A stretch of 64,000 nucleotides of DNA from Mesorhizobium australicum WSM2073 (lineage in GTDB: Bacteria; Pseudomonadota; Alphaproteobacteria; Rhizobiales; Rhizobiaceae), in assembly GCF_000230995.2 (NCBI RefSeq), contig NC_019973.1, forward strand, positions 3,858,001 to 3,922,000, in the 5' to 3' direction. Position numbers and translations under genes: made by a program. Within the stretch, counting starts at the first letter, position 1; every line of letters begins with the position of its first letter. Of this stretch, positions 49,432 through 59,121 are shown in pieces. The notes under the pieces are model-generated. The model saw nothing but the letters and a program-made list of their open reading frames with translations. It was not told where the DNA came from and did no database searches.

Positions 49432-52400
49432 ATGGCGGATGAGAGACTTCCACGCGATCCCCTGAAGCGCGAGGCCGCGATCGCGGCCGCGCGGCCGGAG
49501 GTGCCGGCGCGGCCGTTCGTCCATCTGCGAGTGCACTCGGCCTATTCGCTGCTGGAAGGCGCGCTGCAACTCGGCAAGATCGTCGGCCATGCCGTCAAGG
49601 ACGAAGCGCCAGCGATCGCGGTGACCGACACCAACAATTTGTTCGGCGCCTTGGAGTTCGCCCAGAAGGCGGTGAAGGATGGCATCCAGCCGATCATCGG
49701 CTGCCAGATCGCGCTCGCCTTTTCCGGCGAAAACAGCGACGGCCAGCGTGACCGCCGCCGGCAAGGTCCCGATATGCGGCCGGTCGTGCTGATCGCGGCG
49801 ACCGAAACCGGCTACTCCAATCTGGTCCGGCTGGTCAGCCGCGTTTATCTCGAAACACCGCCCGGCGAAGCGGTGCACCTGACCACCGAAATGATGGACG
49901 GCCAATGTGACGGCCTGATTTGTCTCAGTGGCGGGCCGCGCGGCCCGATCGGCATGGCCCTGAAGGAAGATCGCCGCGATCTTGCCGAAGCGCGGCTGGT
50001 AACGCTCAAGGCGATGTTCGGCGACCGGCTCTATGTCGAGCTGGACCGGGTTTCGGGGTACGACCGGATGATCGAGAAATCCTCGATCGATCTCGCTTAT
50101 GCCCATGAATTGCCGCTGGTTGCCACCAACGAGGCCTTCTTCTCGTCGCGCGACGAGTATGAGGCGCATGATGCGTTGATCGCCATCGCCGAGGGGTCGG
50201 TTGTCGCCGTCGACACCCGCCGCCGGCTGTCGCCGGACAATTTCCTGCGCAGTCAGGCCGATATGGCGAAATTGTTCGCCGACCTGCCTGAAGCCATCGA
50301 CAACACTGTCGAGATCGCGCTGCGCTGCTCCTACTATCCAAAAACCCGCAGTCCGATCCTGCCGCGTTTCACGGGTGGCGATGCCTCCGACAAGGACGCC
50401 GCCGAAAAGGCCGAGGCCGAGGAACTGGCCCGTCAGGCGCGCGAGGGGCTCGATGCCCGGCTCGCCCTGCACGGACCGACACCGGGCTACACGATCGAGC
50501 AGTATCGTGAGAGGCTCGAATTCGAGCTTGGCATCATCGAGAAAATGAAATTCCCCGGCTACTTCCTGATCGTTGCCGACTTCATCAAATGGGCCAAGGC
50601 GCAAGGCATTCCGGTCGGGCCGGGGCGTGGTTCGGGCGCTGGTTCGCTGGTTGCCTATTCGACCACCATCACCGACATCGATCCGCTGCGTTTCTCGCTG
50701 CTGTTCGAACGCTTCCTCAATCCGGACCGCGTTTCGATGCCCGATTTCGACATCGATTTCTGCCAGGACCGTCGCGAAGAGGTGATCCGCTACGTCCAGC
50801 AGAAATACGGCCGCGACCAGGTCGGCCAGATCATCACTTTCGGTACGCTGCAGGCGCGCGCCGTGCTGCGCGACGTCGGCCGCGTGCTGCAGATGCCGTA
50901 CGGCCAGGTCGACAAGCTGTCGAAAATGGTGCCGCAGAACCCGGCCAATCCGGTCAAGCTCGCCGACGCCATCGCCAACGAGCCGCGCTTTGCCGAGGAG
51001 GCCGAGAAAGAGCCGATCGTGCAGACGCTGCTCGACATGGCGCAGAAACTGGAGGGCCTCTACCGCCACGCCTCGACGCACGCCGCCGGCATCGTCATCG
51101 GCGACAGACCGTTGTCGGAACTGGTCCCGATGTACCGCGATCCGCGTTCGGACATGCCTGTCACCCAGTTCAACATGAAATATGTCGAGCAGGCAGGGTT
51201 GGTGAAGTTTGACTTCCTCGGCCTGAAGACACTGACGGTGCTGGAGACGGCCGTCAAGTTGATCCGCCGGCGCGGCATCGATATCGATCTGGCGACCATC
51301 CCGCTCGACGATCCCGACACCTACGCGATGCTGTCGCGCGGCGAGGTGGTTGGTGTGTTCCAGGTGGAAAGTGCCGGCATGCGCAAGGCGCTGATCGGCA
51401 TGCGGCCCGACTGCATCGAGGACATCATCGCGCTGGTTGCCCTCTACCGGCCGGGACCGATGGAAAACATCCCGACTTACAACGCCAGAAAGCATGGCGA
51501 GGAGGAGATGGCCTCGATTCATCCCAAGATCGACCACCTGGTGAAGGAGACGCAGGGCGTCATCGTCTACCAGGAACAGGTGATGCAGATCGCGCAGGAG
51601 CTGTCCGGCTATTCGCTTGGCGAAGCCGACCTTCTGCGGCGCGCCATGGGCAAGAAAATCCGGGCCGAGATGGACAAGCAGCGCGAGCGCTTTGTCTCCG
51701 GCGCGGTCGAGCGCGGCGTCGCAAAGCCGCAAGCCGACTTCATTTTCGACCTGCTGGCAAAGTTCGCCGACTACGGTTTCAACAAGTCTCATGCGGCCGC
51801 CTACGCTGTCGTCTCCTACCAGACCGCCTATCTCAAGGCGCATTATCCGGTCGAGTTCCTGGCAGCGTCGATGACGCTAGACATGGGTAACACCGACAAG
51901 CTCGCCGACTTCCGCCAGGATGCGCTGCGCCTTGGCATCGAAGTCCTGGCGCCGTCAGTGATGACGAGTTTCCGTGCCTTCGAGGTCGGGGAGAACCGGA
52001 TCTATTATTCGATGGCCGCGCTGAAGGGCGTCGGCGATGCCGCGGTGGAGCACATCGTCGCCGTTCGCGGCGAAAAGCCGTTCAAGAGCCTGGCCGATTT
52101 CTGCGAGAGGGTCGACCCGAAGATCGTCGGCAAACGGGTTTTCGAAAGCCTGATCATGGCCGGCGCGCTCGACTGCTTCGGCCACGACCGCGCCCAGATG
52201 TTGGCCGGCGTCGAGCGGATGATGGGGCTGGCGTCGCTCGCCCAGCAGAACGCCGTTTCGGGTCAGGCCGACATCTTCGGCGCCTCGCTCGGCGCACAGT
52301 CGCAGGCGCTCAATCTGCCGGCGACCGATCCGTGGCTCGCTGCCGACCGCCTGCACCGCGAGTTCCAGGTCGTCGGCTTCTATCTCTCGGCGCATCCGCT

Positions 52401-52959
52401 CGACGAGTACAAGGCGGCGCTGCAGAAGATGCGGGTGCAGAACTGGGCGGAGTTCTCCGCCGCCGTCAAGCGCGGTGCTTCCGCCGGCCGGCTTGCCGGC
52501 ACCGTTACCAGCAAGCAGGAGCGCAAGACGCGCACCGGCAACAAGATGGGCGTGGTGGCCTTTTCCGACACCTCTGGCCAGTACGAGGCGGTGCTGTTTT
52601 CGGAAGGGCTGGCGCAGTACCGTGACCTCCTCGAGGCCGGCCGTTCGGTTGTCATCACGGTCGCGGCGGAGGACAGGCCCGAGGGCGTCAACCTGCGCAT
52701 CAACTCCGTGCAATCGCTGGAGGACGAAGCAAGCCGCATCCAGAAGGCGCTGCGCATCTTCGTCAGGAACGATGGACCTGCCTCGATGATCCAATCCCAG
52801 CTCACGCAGCGGGGTGAAAGCCAGGTGAGCATTATCGTGATCAAGGAAGAGGCGCAGGGCGAGGTCGAGATCGCTCTGCAAGGCGGCTATCGCGTCTCGC
52901 CACAGATCGCCTCGGCAATGCGCGCCGTGCCGGGCGTGATCGAAGTGGAACTGGTGTGA
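49432..52959 (+). CDS. dnaE: DNA polymerase III subunit alpha
   Basis: Replicative polymerase catalytic subunit. 1175 residues, of DnaE1 type. An N-terminal PHP domain (HLRVHSAYSLLEGAL, about 24-38) precedes the palm with GRGSGAGSLVAYS, and catalytic Asps in MPDFDIDFCQDRR (about 435-447). A Cx finger/tau region follows, then the helix-hairpin-helix (AALKGVGDAAVEHIV) and the OB domain (AGTVTSKQERKTRTGNKMGVVAF, about 1022-1044). The ATG at 49432 follows GCGAGAAA; upstream in-frame codons to 49357 run through the pccA intergenic gap. Confidence 0.95.
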   Translation: MADERLPRDPLKREAAIAAARPEVPARPFVHLRVHSAYSLLEGALQLGKIVGHAVKDEAPAIAVTDTNNLFGALEFAQKAVKDGIQPIIGCQIALAFSGENSDGQRDRRRQGPDMRPVVLIAATETGYSNLVRLVSRVYLETPPGEAVHLTTEMMDGQCDGLICLSGGPRGPIGMALKEDRRDLAEARLVTLKAMFGDRLYVELDRVSGYDRMIEKSSIDLAYAHELPLVATNEAFFSSRDEYEAHDALIAIAEGSVVAVDTRRRLSPDNFLRSQADMAKLFADLPEAIDNTVEIALRCSYYPKTRSPILPRFTGGDASDKDAAEKAEAEELARQAREGLDARLALHGPTPGYTIEQYRERLEFELGIIEKMKFPGYFLIVADFIKWAKAQGIPVGPGRGSGAGSLVAYSTTITDIDPLRFSLLFERFLNPDRVSMPDFDIDFCQDRREEVIRYVQQKYGRDQVGQIITFGTLQARAVLRDVGRVLQMPYGQVDKLSKMVPQNPANPVKLADAIANEPRFAEEAEKEPIVQTLLDMAQKLEGLYRHASTHAAGIVIGDRPLSELVPMYRDPRSDMPVTQFNMKYVEQAGLVKFDFLGLKTLTVLETAVKLIRRRGIDIDLATIPLDDPDTYAMLSRGEVVGVFQVESAGMRKALIGMRPDCIEDIIALVALYRPGPMENIPTYNARKHGEEEMASIHPKIDHLVKETQGVIVYQEQVMQIAQELSGYSLGEADLLRRAMGKKIRAEMDKQRERFVSGAVERGVAKPQADFIFDLLAKFADYGFNKSHAAAYAVVSYQTAYLKAHYPVEFLAASMTLDMGNTDKLADFRQDALRLGIEVLAPSVMTSFRAFEVGENRIYYSMAALKGVGDAAVEHIVAVRGEKPFKSLADFCERVDPKIVGKRVFESLIMAGALDCFGHDRAQMLAGVERMMGLASLAQQNAVSGQADIFGASLGAQSQALNLPATDPWLAADRLHREFQVVGFYLSAHPLDEYKAALQKMRVQNWAEFSAAVKRGASAGRLAGTVTSKQERKTRTGNKMGVVAFSDTSGQYEAVLFSEGLAQYRDLLEAGRSVVITVAAEDRPEGVNLRINSVQSLEDEASRIQKALRIFVRNDGPASMIQSQLTQRGESQVSIIVIKEEAQGEVEIALQGGYRVSPQIASAMRAVPGVIEVELV

Positions 52960-53037
52960 TCTGCGCGCTTACCAGGCGGCACTCCGCGGGCCGGCACCGG
53001 CTGCTCATGCCAGCATGAAGGCCAAGGAGAGGCGCCC

Positions 53038-53817
53038 ATCGCAGAACCTTCCGCGACGGCGCGATTACGCGACAGGCTGCGCAGGCTCTATCACGGACGC
53101 TCGCCGGCCGCGTTCCGGTTCCAACTGGTGGCTGTCATCATCGACCTCGCCATCATCGCTTTTTTCATCGCCACCCCGGTCATCCAGCAGTCGCCCTCGT
53201 TTCTGTGGCTGGACTATGCCGTGGCGGCTCTCGTCGCCGCCGATCTGATTGCCAGGCTGCTCGCCTCCAACGACATGCTGCGCCTGACGAAGCAGCCGAC
53301 CTTCTGGGTGGATGCCTTCATCCTTCTGACGCTGCTGATGCCGACAGCTCTCGCGAGCCTCGGCTTTCTGCGCATCCTGCGGCTATGGTCGCTGTCGCGC
53401 AGCGGTTCGATCTGGCGGCATTTCGAGATGCGTGGCCTGCGGCCCTGGCGCGAGGCAAGCCACGCGGTGATCAACCTTTTGACCTTTCTCTTTGTCATCA
53501 CGGGCTTCGTCTACACGTTCTTTTTTCGCAACGGAGCCGGACTGGAAAACTACATCGACGCGCTTTACTTCACCGTCGCGACCGTGACGACGACAGGCTT
53601 CGGCGACATCGTGCTGCCGGGCATCGCCGGCAAGCTGACGGCGATCGTAACCATGATCATCGGTATATCGCTGTTCGTCAGGCTGGCGCAGGCGATCTTT
53701 CGGCCGGCCAAGGTGTTCTTTCCCTGTCCGCAATGCGGGTTGCAGCGTCACGAGCCGGACGCCGTACACTGCAAGGCGTGCGGACACGTGCTAAACATTC
53801 CAGACGAAGGGAACTGA
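53038..53817 (+). CDS. Voltage-gated-type potassium channel-like protein with C-terminal zinc ribbon; start codon reads ATC
   Basis: Six hydrophobic segments: S1 VIIDLAIIAFFIATPVI, S2 LDYAVAALVAADLIARLL, S3 FWVDAFILLTLLMP, S4 GFLRILRLWSLSRSG (arginine-rich), S5, then a pore helix and filter TVATVTTTGFGD, and S6. A C-terminal zinc ribbon follows: FPCPQCGLQRH…HCKACGHVL. From ATC 53038 the protein would be 259 residues (AEPSATARLRDRLRRL…); AAGGAGAGG at 53024-53032 sits five bases before it. No in-frame ATG/GTG/TTG exists between the dnaE stop and 53128 except TTA/CTG codons; the first canonical start is GTG 53128, which removes 30 residues. Confidence 0.8.
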   Translation: MAEPSATARLRDRLRRLYHGRSPAAFRFQLVAVIIDLAIIAFFIATPVIQQSPSFLWLDYAVAALVAADLIARLLASNDMLRLTKQPTFWVDAFILLTLLMPTALASLGFLRILRLWSLSRSGSIWRHFEMRGLRPWREASHAVINLLTFLFVITGFVYTFFFRNGAGLENYIDALYFTVATVTTTGFGDIVLPGIAGKLTAIVTMIIGISLFVRLAQAIFRPAKVFFPCPQCGLQRHEPDAVHCKACGHVLNIPDEGN

Positions 53818-53826
53818 CCGGCAACG

Positions 53827-54708
53827 CTATGACGCCGCGACCTCTGCCGGCTTGACTGCCTTGCGCTGCAAGTTGAGCAGATTGCCCATCAGGATCAGCA
53901 ATGCACCGCCAGCGGTGAAAGCGTCGATCTGCTCGCTGTAAAGCAGCCAGCCGATGAGCGCCGACAACGGTACACGCAGGAAATCCATCGGCGAAATGAC
54001 GGTGGCGTCGGCATAGCCAAGCGCACGGGCCATGCAAAAATGCGACGACATGCCGGTGAAGGCGATCAGCACGATCCATGGCCACAGTTCCAGCGGCGGG
54101 TTGCGCCACTCGTAAAGGGCTGGAACGAGGCCGACCACTGACTGGATGATCAGCATCCAGAAGATAATGCGCACGACGCTGTCCGTCCGCGTCAGCGACT
54201 TGACCAGGACCACCGAGATGCCGAAGCAAACCGCGGCGCCGAGCACGATGAGATGGCCCGGATCGACCGAGCCCACACCGGGGCGAACGATGATTAACAC
54301 CCCGATCAGGCCCAGCACGATCGCGGCAAGCTTTGGCCGGGACAACCTTTCACCAAGAAAGGTCACCGCCAGGATAGCCGTCCAGATCGGTGTGGTGAAT
54401 TCGATCGAAATCAGCACGGCCAACGGAATCAAGGTCAATGCGTAGAGCCATGCCGCCTGCCCGGTATAGTGGATGACGTTTCTGGCGATATGAGCGACGG
54501 GCCGCTGCGTGCGCATCGCCGCGAAGCCGCCGCTCATCATCACCAGCGGCAGCAGAATGAAGAACCCGATGACCGAGCGCAGTTCCAGCACCTGGAAGAC
54601 GTTGAGCTCGGCGGTCGTGGCGCGGCCGGCGACCGACATCGCCAGGAACGAGGCGATCGACAGCGCCATCCAGAAAGCGGCCTTGGGGATCGAGGGGGTA
54701 GGTGCCAT
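53827..54708 (-). CDS. EamA/DMT-family transporter
   Basis: 293 residues, ten predicted membrane helices in two EamA halves (about 8-140 and 150-285). Family-like segments are FTTPIWTAILAVTFLGERLSR (end of half 1, with the conserved Glu) and RVPLSALIGWLLYSEQID (same position in half 2). ATG 54708 (MAPTPSIP) is preferred to longer in-frame starts up to 54879. Inner-membrane exporter of unknown substrate. It ends ten bases from the convergent channel gene. Confidence 0.88.
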   Translation of the reverse strand: MAPTPSIPKAAFWMALSIASFLAMSVAGRATTAELNVFQVLELRSVIGFFILLPLVMMSGGFAAMRTQRPVAHIARNVIHYTGQAAWLYALTLIPLAVLISIEFTTPIWTAILAVTFLGERLSRPKLAAIVLGLIGVLIIVRPGVGSVDPGHLIVLGAAVCFGISVVLVKSLTRTDSVVRIIFWMLIIQSVVGLVPALYEWRNPPLELWPWIVLIAFTGMSSHFCMARALGYADATVISPMDFLRVPLSALIGWLLYSEQIDAFTAGGALLILMGNLLNLQRKAVKPAEVAAS

Positions 54709-54899
54709 GTCAGCTATCTCGCAAGCCGGGGTTTTTGCCGCAACCACTAGCCGCCGCATTTGACTGGGCCAGAGATATTGGCGCGACGTTGCAAAACAGC
54801 CCTGTCGCGGGCGGAACCTGACATGGCAAGCCGCGTTGAGTCGCGATGTCCGCTTGAGCATCACCGATCGCCGTTCCACCCGTCACAAGGAGACCTTCG

Positions 54900-55406
54900 A
54901 TGACATTACTCACGCGGTTTGTGCTTGCCGGGTGCCTGGCCGTCGCGGCCACAGCCGCGCATGCGGACGAGAGCAAATTTCTCCAATCCTTCAAGGGCAA
55001 TTTCGCCGGCAAGGGAACCGTTCAGGTGACGACGCAGGCGCCAACGGTCAGCGTTTCCTGCACGTTCAAATCGAATGCGACATCGTCTTCGCTGTCCCTC
55101 GACGGCAACTGCCGCGGCCTGATCCTGGTGACACGCGCCATCAGTGCTCGCCTGAAGACCAGCGGCGCCAAATACAGCGGTGTCTATGTGGGATCGCGCA
55201 CCGGACCGGCGCAGTTGAACGGAAGCCGTTCCGGCAATGCGATAAACCTCGCCATCCGCTGGGCCAAGGAGGTCAATGGCGACCGCGCCGCGCAGCTTAC
55301 CGTGCAGAAAAACGGTGCGGACGGCATAGTCTTGACCGTGGTCGACCGCGATCCCAAGACCGGCAAGAGCGTGGTGACCAGCCGCATCGATCTTCGACGC
55401 AGCTGA
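54900..55406 (+). CDS. Secreted protein of unknown function
   Basis: 168 residues from ATG 54900, preceded by AAGGAGACC. Signal peptide LVLAGCLAVAATAAHA-like (about 5-22), so probably periplasmic. The mature part is beta-strand rich, with GNFAGKGTVQVTTQAP, a Cys pair (SVSCTFK…GNCRGL), and repeated G-x-(V/I) turns. No family is recognised. It is convergent with dinB, six bases apart. Confidence 0.65.
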   Translation: MTLLTRFVLAGCLAVAATAAHADESKFLQSFKGNFAGKGTVQVTTQAPTVSVSCTFKSNATSSSLSLDGNCRGLILVTRAISARLKTSGAKYSGVYVGSRTGPAQLNGSRSGNAINLAIRWAKEVNGDRAAQLTVQKNGADGIVLTVVDRDPKTGKSVVTSRIDLRRS

Positions 55407-55412
55407 TCGGGT

Positions 55413-56729
55413 TCAATCTTCCAGCGGCTCCGGCGGATGGGCGTCGCGGCCCTTGCCGAAGGTGTAGCCGGTTTGCACCGCCTTGCGGCCGAACTTGTCG
55501 CGTAGTGCATCGATGGCGCCTTCGGCCATGGCGCGCTTGCGCGACTGCACATCGACCAAATCCGGCGGATCGGCCTTATCATCGTCGGAGAGGTCGCTGA
55601 CGCCGATGCCGAGCAATCGGAATTTCGTTCCGTCGGTCTCCTTGCGAAGAAGTTCCACGCCGGTCGAAAAGATGCGGTCGGCGAGGCGGGTCGGGTCGCC
55701 GAGCTGACGGTTGCGCGTGCGGAGCCTGAAGTCCTGGGTCTTCAGCTTCAGCACCACGGTGCGCCCGGCGATGCCTGATTTCTTCAGCCTCGCCGAGACT
55801 TTTTCCGAAAGGCCCCTCAGCACCGAGACAAGCTCGTCCAGTGAGGCGATATCGGTGTCGAAAGTGGTTTCGGCCGATACGCTCTTGGCGTCCTGGTCTG
55901 GGTCGACGCGGCGGACATCCTCACCGCGCGAAAGCCGGTAGAGCCGTTCGCCCATCACCCCATAGCGGCGCATCAGGTCGCCACGCTCCATCTTCTGGAG
56001 CTGGCCGATCGTGCGGATGCCATCCTGTTCCAGCGTGGCGTTGAACGCCTTGCCGACGCCCCAGATCATGGTCACCGGCTGCGTGGCCAGAAAGCCGACC
56101 GCCTCCGCCTCGCCGATGACGGAAAAGCCGCGCGGTTTGCGGAAATCGGACGCTATCTTGGCGAGGAATTTGCAATAGGACAGGCCTGATGAAACGGTGA
56201 TGCCGATCTCCTTCTCCACCGCCAGCGAAAAGCGCGCCAGCACCACGGCCGGTGGCAGTCCGTGCAGGCGCTCGGTGCCGGCGAGGTCGAGGAAGGCCTC
56301 ATCGATCGACAACGGCTCGACCAGCGGTGTCAAAGCCTGCATCATGGCGCGCACCTCGCGGCCGACGGCCACGTACTTTTCCATGTTGGGCGCGATCACG
56401 ACCGCCTCCGGGCAGGCCTCGAGCGCCTTGAACATCGGCATGGCGGAGCGCACGCCGCGGATGCGAGCGATGTAGCAGGCGGTGGAGACGACACCGCGCT
56501 TGCCGCCGCCGATGATCAGCGGCTTGTCCTTGAGCGCAGGGTTGTCGCGCTTCTCGATGGCCGCGTAGAAGGCGTCGCAATCGATATGGGCGAGGTGCAG
56601 CCGGTAAAGCTCGGGATGGCGGGCAAGGCGAGGGCTGCCGCAGCGTTCGCAACGGCGCGTTTCACTGCGCTGAAAGGTCAGGCAGTCACGACAAAAACCG
56701 TGGTCGGGATTGTTGACAGGGGTCGCCAT
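55413..56729 (-). CDS. dinB: DNA polymerase IV with N-terminal zinc-finger-like module
   Basis: Y-family translesion polymerase. 438 residues from ATG 56729. Residues about 10-40 hold CRDC…CERCGSP, a four-Cys zinc-finger-like module before the palm. The catalytic part has [17 protein letters not shown] (metal-binding Asp), [15 protein letters not shown], and [11 protein letters not shown] (catalytic Asp-Glu). [18 protein letters not shown] and a little-finger domain (about 290-400) follow. No C-terminal QLxLF clamp motif is visible at the end ([11 protein letters not shown]). Confidence 0.93.
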   Translation of the reverse strand: MATPVNNPDHGFCRDCLTFQRSETRRCERCGSPRLARHPELYRLHLAHIDCDAFYAAIEKRDNPALKDKPLIIGGGKRGVVSTACYIARIRGVRSAMPMFKALEACPEAVVIAPNMEKYVAVGREVRAMMQALTPLVEPLSIDEAFLDLAGTERLHGLPPAVVLARFSLAVEKEIGITVSSGLSYCKFLAKIASDFRKPRGFSVIGEAEAVGFLATQPVTMIWGVGKAFNATLEQDGIRTIGQLQKMERGDLMRRYGVMGERLYRLSRGEDVRRVDPDQDAKSVSAETTFDTDIASLDELVSVLRGLSEKVSARLKKSGIAGRTVVLKLKTQDFRLRTRNRQLGDPTRLADRIFSTGVELLRKETDGTKFRLLGIGVSDLSDDDKADPPDLVDVQSRKRAMAEGAIDALRDKFGRKAVQTGYTFGKGRDAHPPEPLED

Positions 56730-56806
56730 CGCTGCGAACATAAAGAGAACAAAACCAATGGTACGACAGCGCAAGGCCAGCGACAAGCCTGGCCTGGGGA
56801 GAACGC

Positions 56807-57394
56807 ATGAGCACGACCGTAGTGCCGCTGGCGCCAGAGCTCTGGCCTGAATTCGAGGACCTTTTCGGCAAGCAGGGCGCCTGCTACGGCTGCTGGTGTA
56901 CGCATTTCCGGCTGGCGCCGGCGGCGCGGCGCGAGAGCAGTCGTGAACGCAACAAGGATCACATCAAGGCGCGCATCGAAGCCGGCCCGCCGCCCGGCCT
57001 GCTGGCTTTCGAGGACGGCAAGGCGGTCGGCTGGATGCAGATCGGGCCACGCGCCGACGTGCCCGAATGGAATAACAAGGGCAGGGGCTCGGCGCCGATC
57101 GATCCCGCCGACGCGTCCGATCCGGCCGTTTGGGCGATCTCGTGCTTTTTCATCCGCGCCAAGGCGCGCGGCAGGGGCATCACCCACCGCCTCGTCGAAG
57201 GCGGCATCGAGTTCGCCCGCAGGAACGGGGCGCGGCTCGTAGAGGCCTGCCCGATCGACCTGTCGCGCGATTCGCGTTCGATCGGCCTGTTTGTCGGGTC
57301 ATCGGGGGTGTTCGAGAAAGCCGGGTTCGAAAGGCTTGTGGAGCGCAAGGCCGGTCGGCCGCTGATGCGGCTGGTGTTGAAGCCGATTGCCTGA
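56807..57394 (+). CDS. GNAT-family N-acetyltransferase
   Basis: 195 residues. Acetyl-CoA motif A is seen in [31 protein letters not shown] (R-G-R-G-I, about 105-135), preceded by [14 protein letters not shown]. Cys residues near the N-terminus ([12 protein letters not shown]) are a typical oddity of this subfamily. It is divergent from dinB, with 77 bases between. Substrate unknown. Confidence 0.85.
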   Translation: MSTTVVPLAPELWPEFEDLFGKQGACYGCWCTHFRLAPAARRESSRERNKDHIKARIEAGPPPGLLAFEDGKAVGWMQIGPRADVPEWNNKGRGSAPIDPADASDPAVWAISCFFIRAKARGRGITHRLVEGGIEFARRNGARLVEACPIDLSRDSRSIGLFVGSSGVFEKAGFERLVERKAGRPLMRLVLKPIA

Positions 57395-57478
57395 CTGTCA
57401 TCGTCTTGCGGTCGCGATGGTATTTCCCTACCAGAGATACGAAACCATTTTTGCCTTTTTGACGAACGGAGAATTCCC

Positions 57479-59047
57479 GTGAACCGTATGCTGCCTATTG
57501 CCTTTACCGCGTTCCTGCTGAGCGCGCCTGCTTTCGGCCAGACCGTCGACAGTCAGGGCGCCAAGCAGTTGTCCGATGATCTGTCGCGCTATGTCGGCAA
57601 ACAGGCGCTCGACAAGGGCATCCTGAAGGTTTCGGCCGAAGGCGCCGCCTACAAGATCGTGGTCGATTTCAAGGCGCTGGCCAGCAGCTTTCCCGACGAG
57701 AAGCTGGTGAAATTCGACTTTGCGCCCTATGCCCTGCTGGTCAAGCCGCGCAGCGACGGGTCCTGGGATGTCTCGATGGATTTTTCGCAGAGCGCCTCCT
57801 TTGAATTCAACGGCCCTCAGGGAAAGCAGAGCACGCAGTTCTCGATCAAGGATGGCAAGGGCAACGGCGTCTACGACCCCAAGCTGGCGGCCTTCACCAG
57901 CGCCACGAGTTCGATGGCCGGAATGACGATGTCGTCGCAGGACGCCAAACAAAAGATGGATGTGACCGCCGGTGCCGGCACCGTGACGCTTTCCGCGACC
58001 AAGGCGAGCAATGGCGGCGTCGATTTCACGACGTCGCAAAAGATTTCGAACTTCGTCGAAGCGATAAAATTCGACGATGCCGAGAGCGGGCTGAATTTTC
58101 CCGTCACCGTGAAGTCGCCGGAATTTTCCGTGGAGGCCAGCGGTAAGGGCGTGCAGACCAAGCCTCTGCTCGATCTTCTGGCGTTTGCCGTGGCCAACGA
58201 GGACGAGAAGACGCTGAAGGCAAACCAGGCGCAGCTCAAGTCGCTTCTGCTTGCAGCGCTTCCGGTGTGGGAGCGTATCGACGGAACCTATGGTTTCAAG
58301 GACTTCGCGGTCGACAGCCCGATCGGCACGTTCGGAGCAACCCAGTTCGGCATAGCGTTCGGTTCCGACGGCGTCGCCCAGAACGGCAAGGTCAGCTATG
58401 GTATCAAGGCTTCGGGGCTGACCGTGCCGCAGCAGCTTTTGCCGAGCTGGAGCGCGGCATTGCTGCCCACCGATATCGACCTGAATTTCGGCGGTGCCAA
58501 TATCGATCTCGACAGCATGGCGAAGAAAGCCATCGAAGCCTTTGATCTCAACCAGGATCCGCCGCTGCCGGCCGAGTTCGGCGACCAGCTCAAAGCCGAC
58601 TTCCTGGCCAAGACGCCGAAGGTCGTCATCGGCCACAGTACCGTAAAGAACAAGGACATGGAGATCGCGCTGGAAGGTGAGATGACAAGCTTCGGCCAGA
58701 AACCCGACGCAAATCTCACTGTCGACGTCGCTGGCTTCGACAAGATCATGGAGCATCTGCAGGAAGCGGCGAAGGCGGAGCCGGAAGTCGGGCAGTACGT
58801 GCCTGTCGCTCTCATGGCGAAGGGTTTTGCCAAGACGCTGCCGGACGGCAAGCTGGAATGGGCTATCAACACCAAGGCCGACGGCTCGGTCACCGTCAAC
58901 GGCGTCATGCTGAAGCCCGCCGACCCGGCGGTGGACGATAGCGTCGACGACGGTGACGGTTCGGACGATGAGAGCGGCGGCGATAATGGCGGTAGCGATA
59001 ATGGCGGCGGCGCTAACGGCGGGGCAGGGGCGAAGCTCAATCCTTGA
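57479..59047 (+). CDS. Large secreted protein of unknown function with acidic Gly/Asp tail
   Basis: 522 residues from GTG 57479 (ACGGAG upstream; ATG 57488 alternative). Signal peptide ends LLSAPAFGQ. The body is a long beta-rich region with repeated F.(V/I).S and DGKLEWAINTKADGSVTVNG near the end, recalling DUF2125/YdgA-type periplasmic proteins only weakly. The last 45 residues are low-complexity: acidic then Asn/Gly-rich (DDGDGSDDESGGDNGG). Envelope location inferred; no function. Confidence 0.72.
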   Translation: MNRMLPIAFTAFLLSAPAFGQTVDSQGAKQLSDDLSRYVGKQALDKGILKVSAEGAAYKIVVDFKALASSFPDEKLVKFDFAPYALLVKPRSDGSWDVSMDFSQSASFEFNGPQGKQSTQFSIKDGKGNGVYDPKLAAFTSATSSMAGMTMSSQDAKQKMDVTAGAGTVTLSATKASNGGVDFTTSQKISNFVEAIKFDDAESGLNFPVTVKSPEFSVEASGKGVQTKPLLDLLAFAVANEDEKTLKANQAQLKSLLLAALPVWERIDGTYGFKDFAVDSPIGTFGATQFGIAFGSDGVAQNGKVSYGIKASGLTVPQQLLPSWSAALLPTDIDLNFGGANIDLDSMAKKAIEAFDLNQDPPLPAEFGDQLKADFLAKTPKVVIGHSTVKNKDMEIALEGEMTSFGQKPDANLTVDVAGFDKIMEHLQEAAKAEPEVGQYVPVALMAKGFAKTLPDGKLEWAINTKADGSVTVNGVMLKPADPAVDDSVDDGDGSDDESGGDNGGSDNGGGANGGAGAKLNP

Positions 59048-59121
59048 GTGTTCTGCCCTTGAGCAAATCCGGAACAGTGCGAACCGGTTTTTTCGTCCGG
59101 GATCGCACCAAAACGCCTGGA

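Noticed and set aside
47162-49453. 763-codon open frame antisense to the carboxylase alpha subunit
   Set aside because: Shadow of pccA in the opposite strand; composition is unlike a protein and no motifs are present.
49411-51843. 810-codon open frame antisense to dnaE
   Set aside because: Same GC-driven artefact; dnaE motifs on the plus strand are complete.
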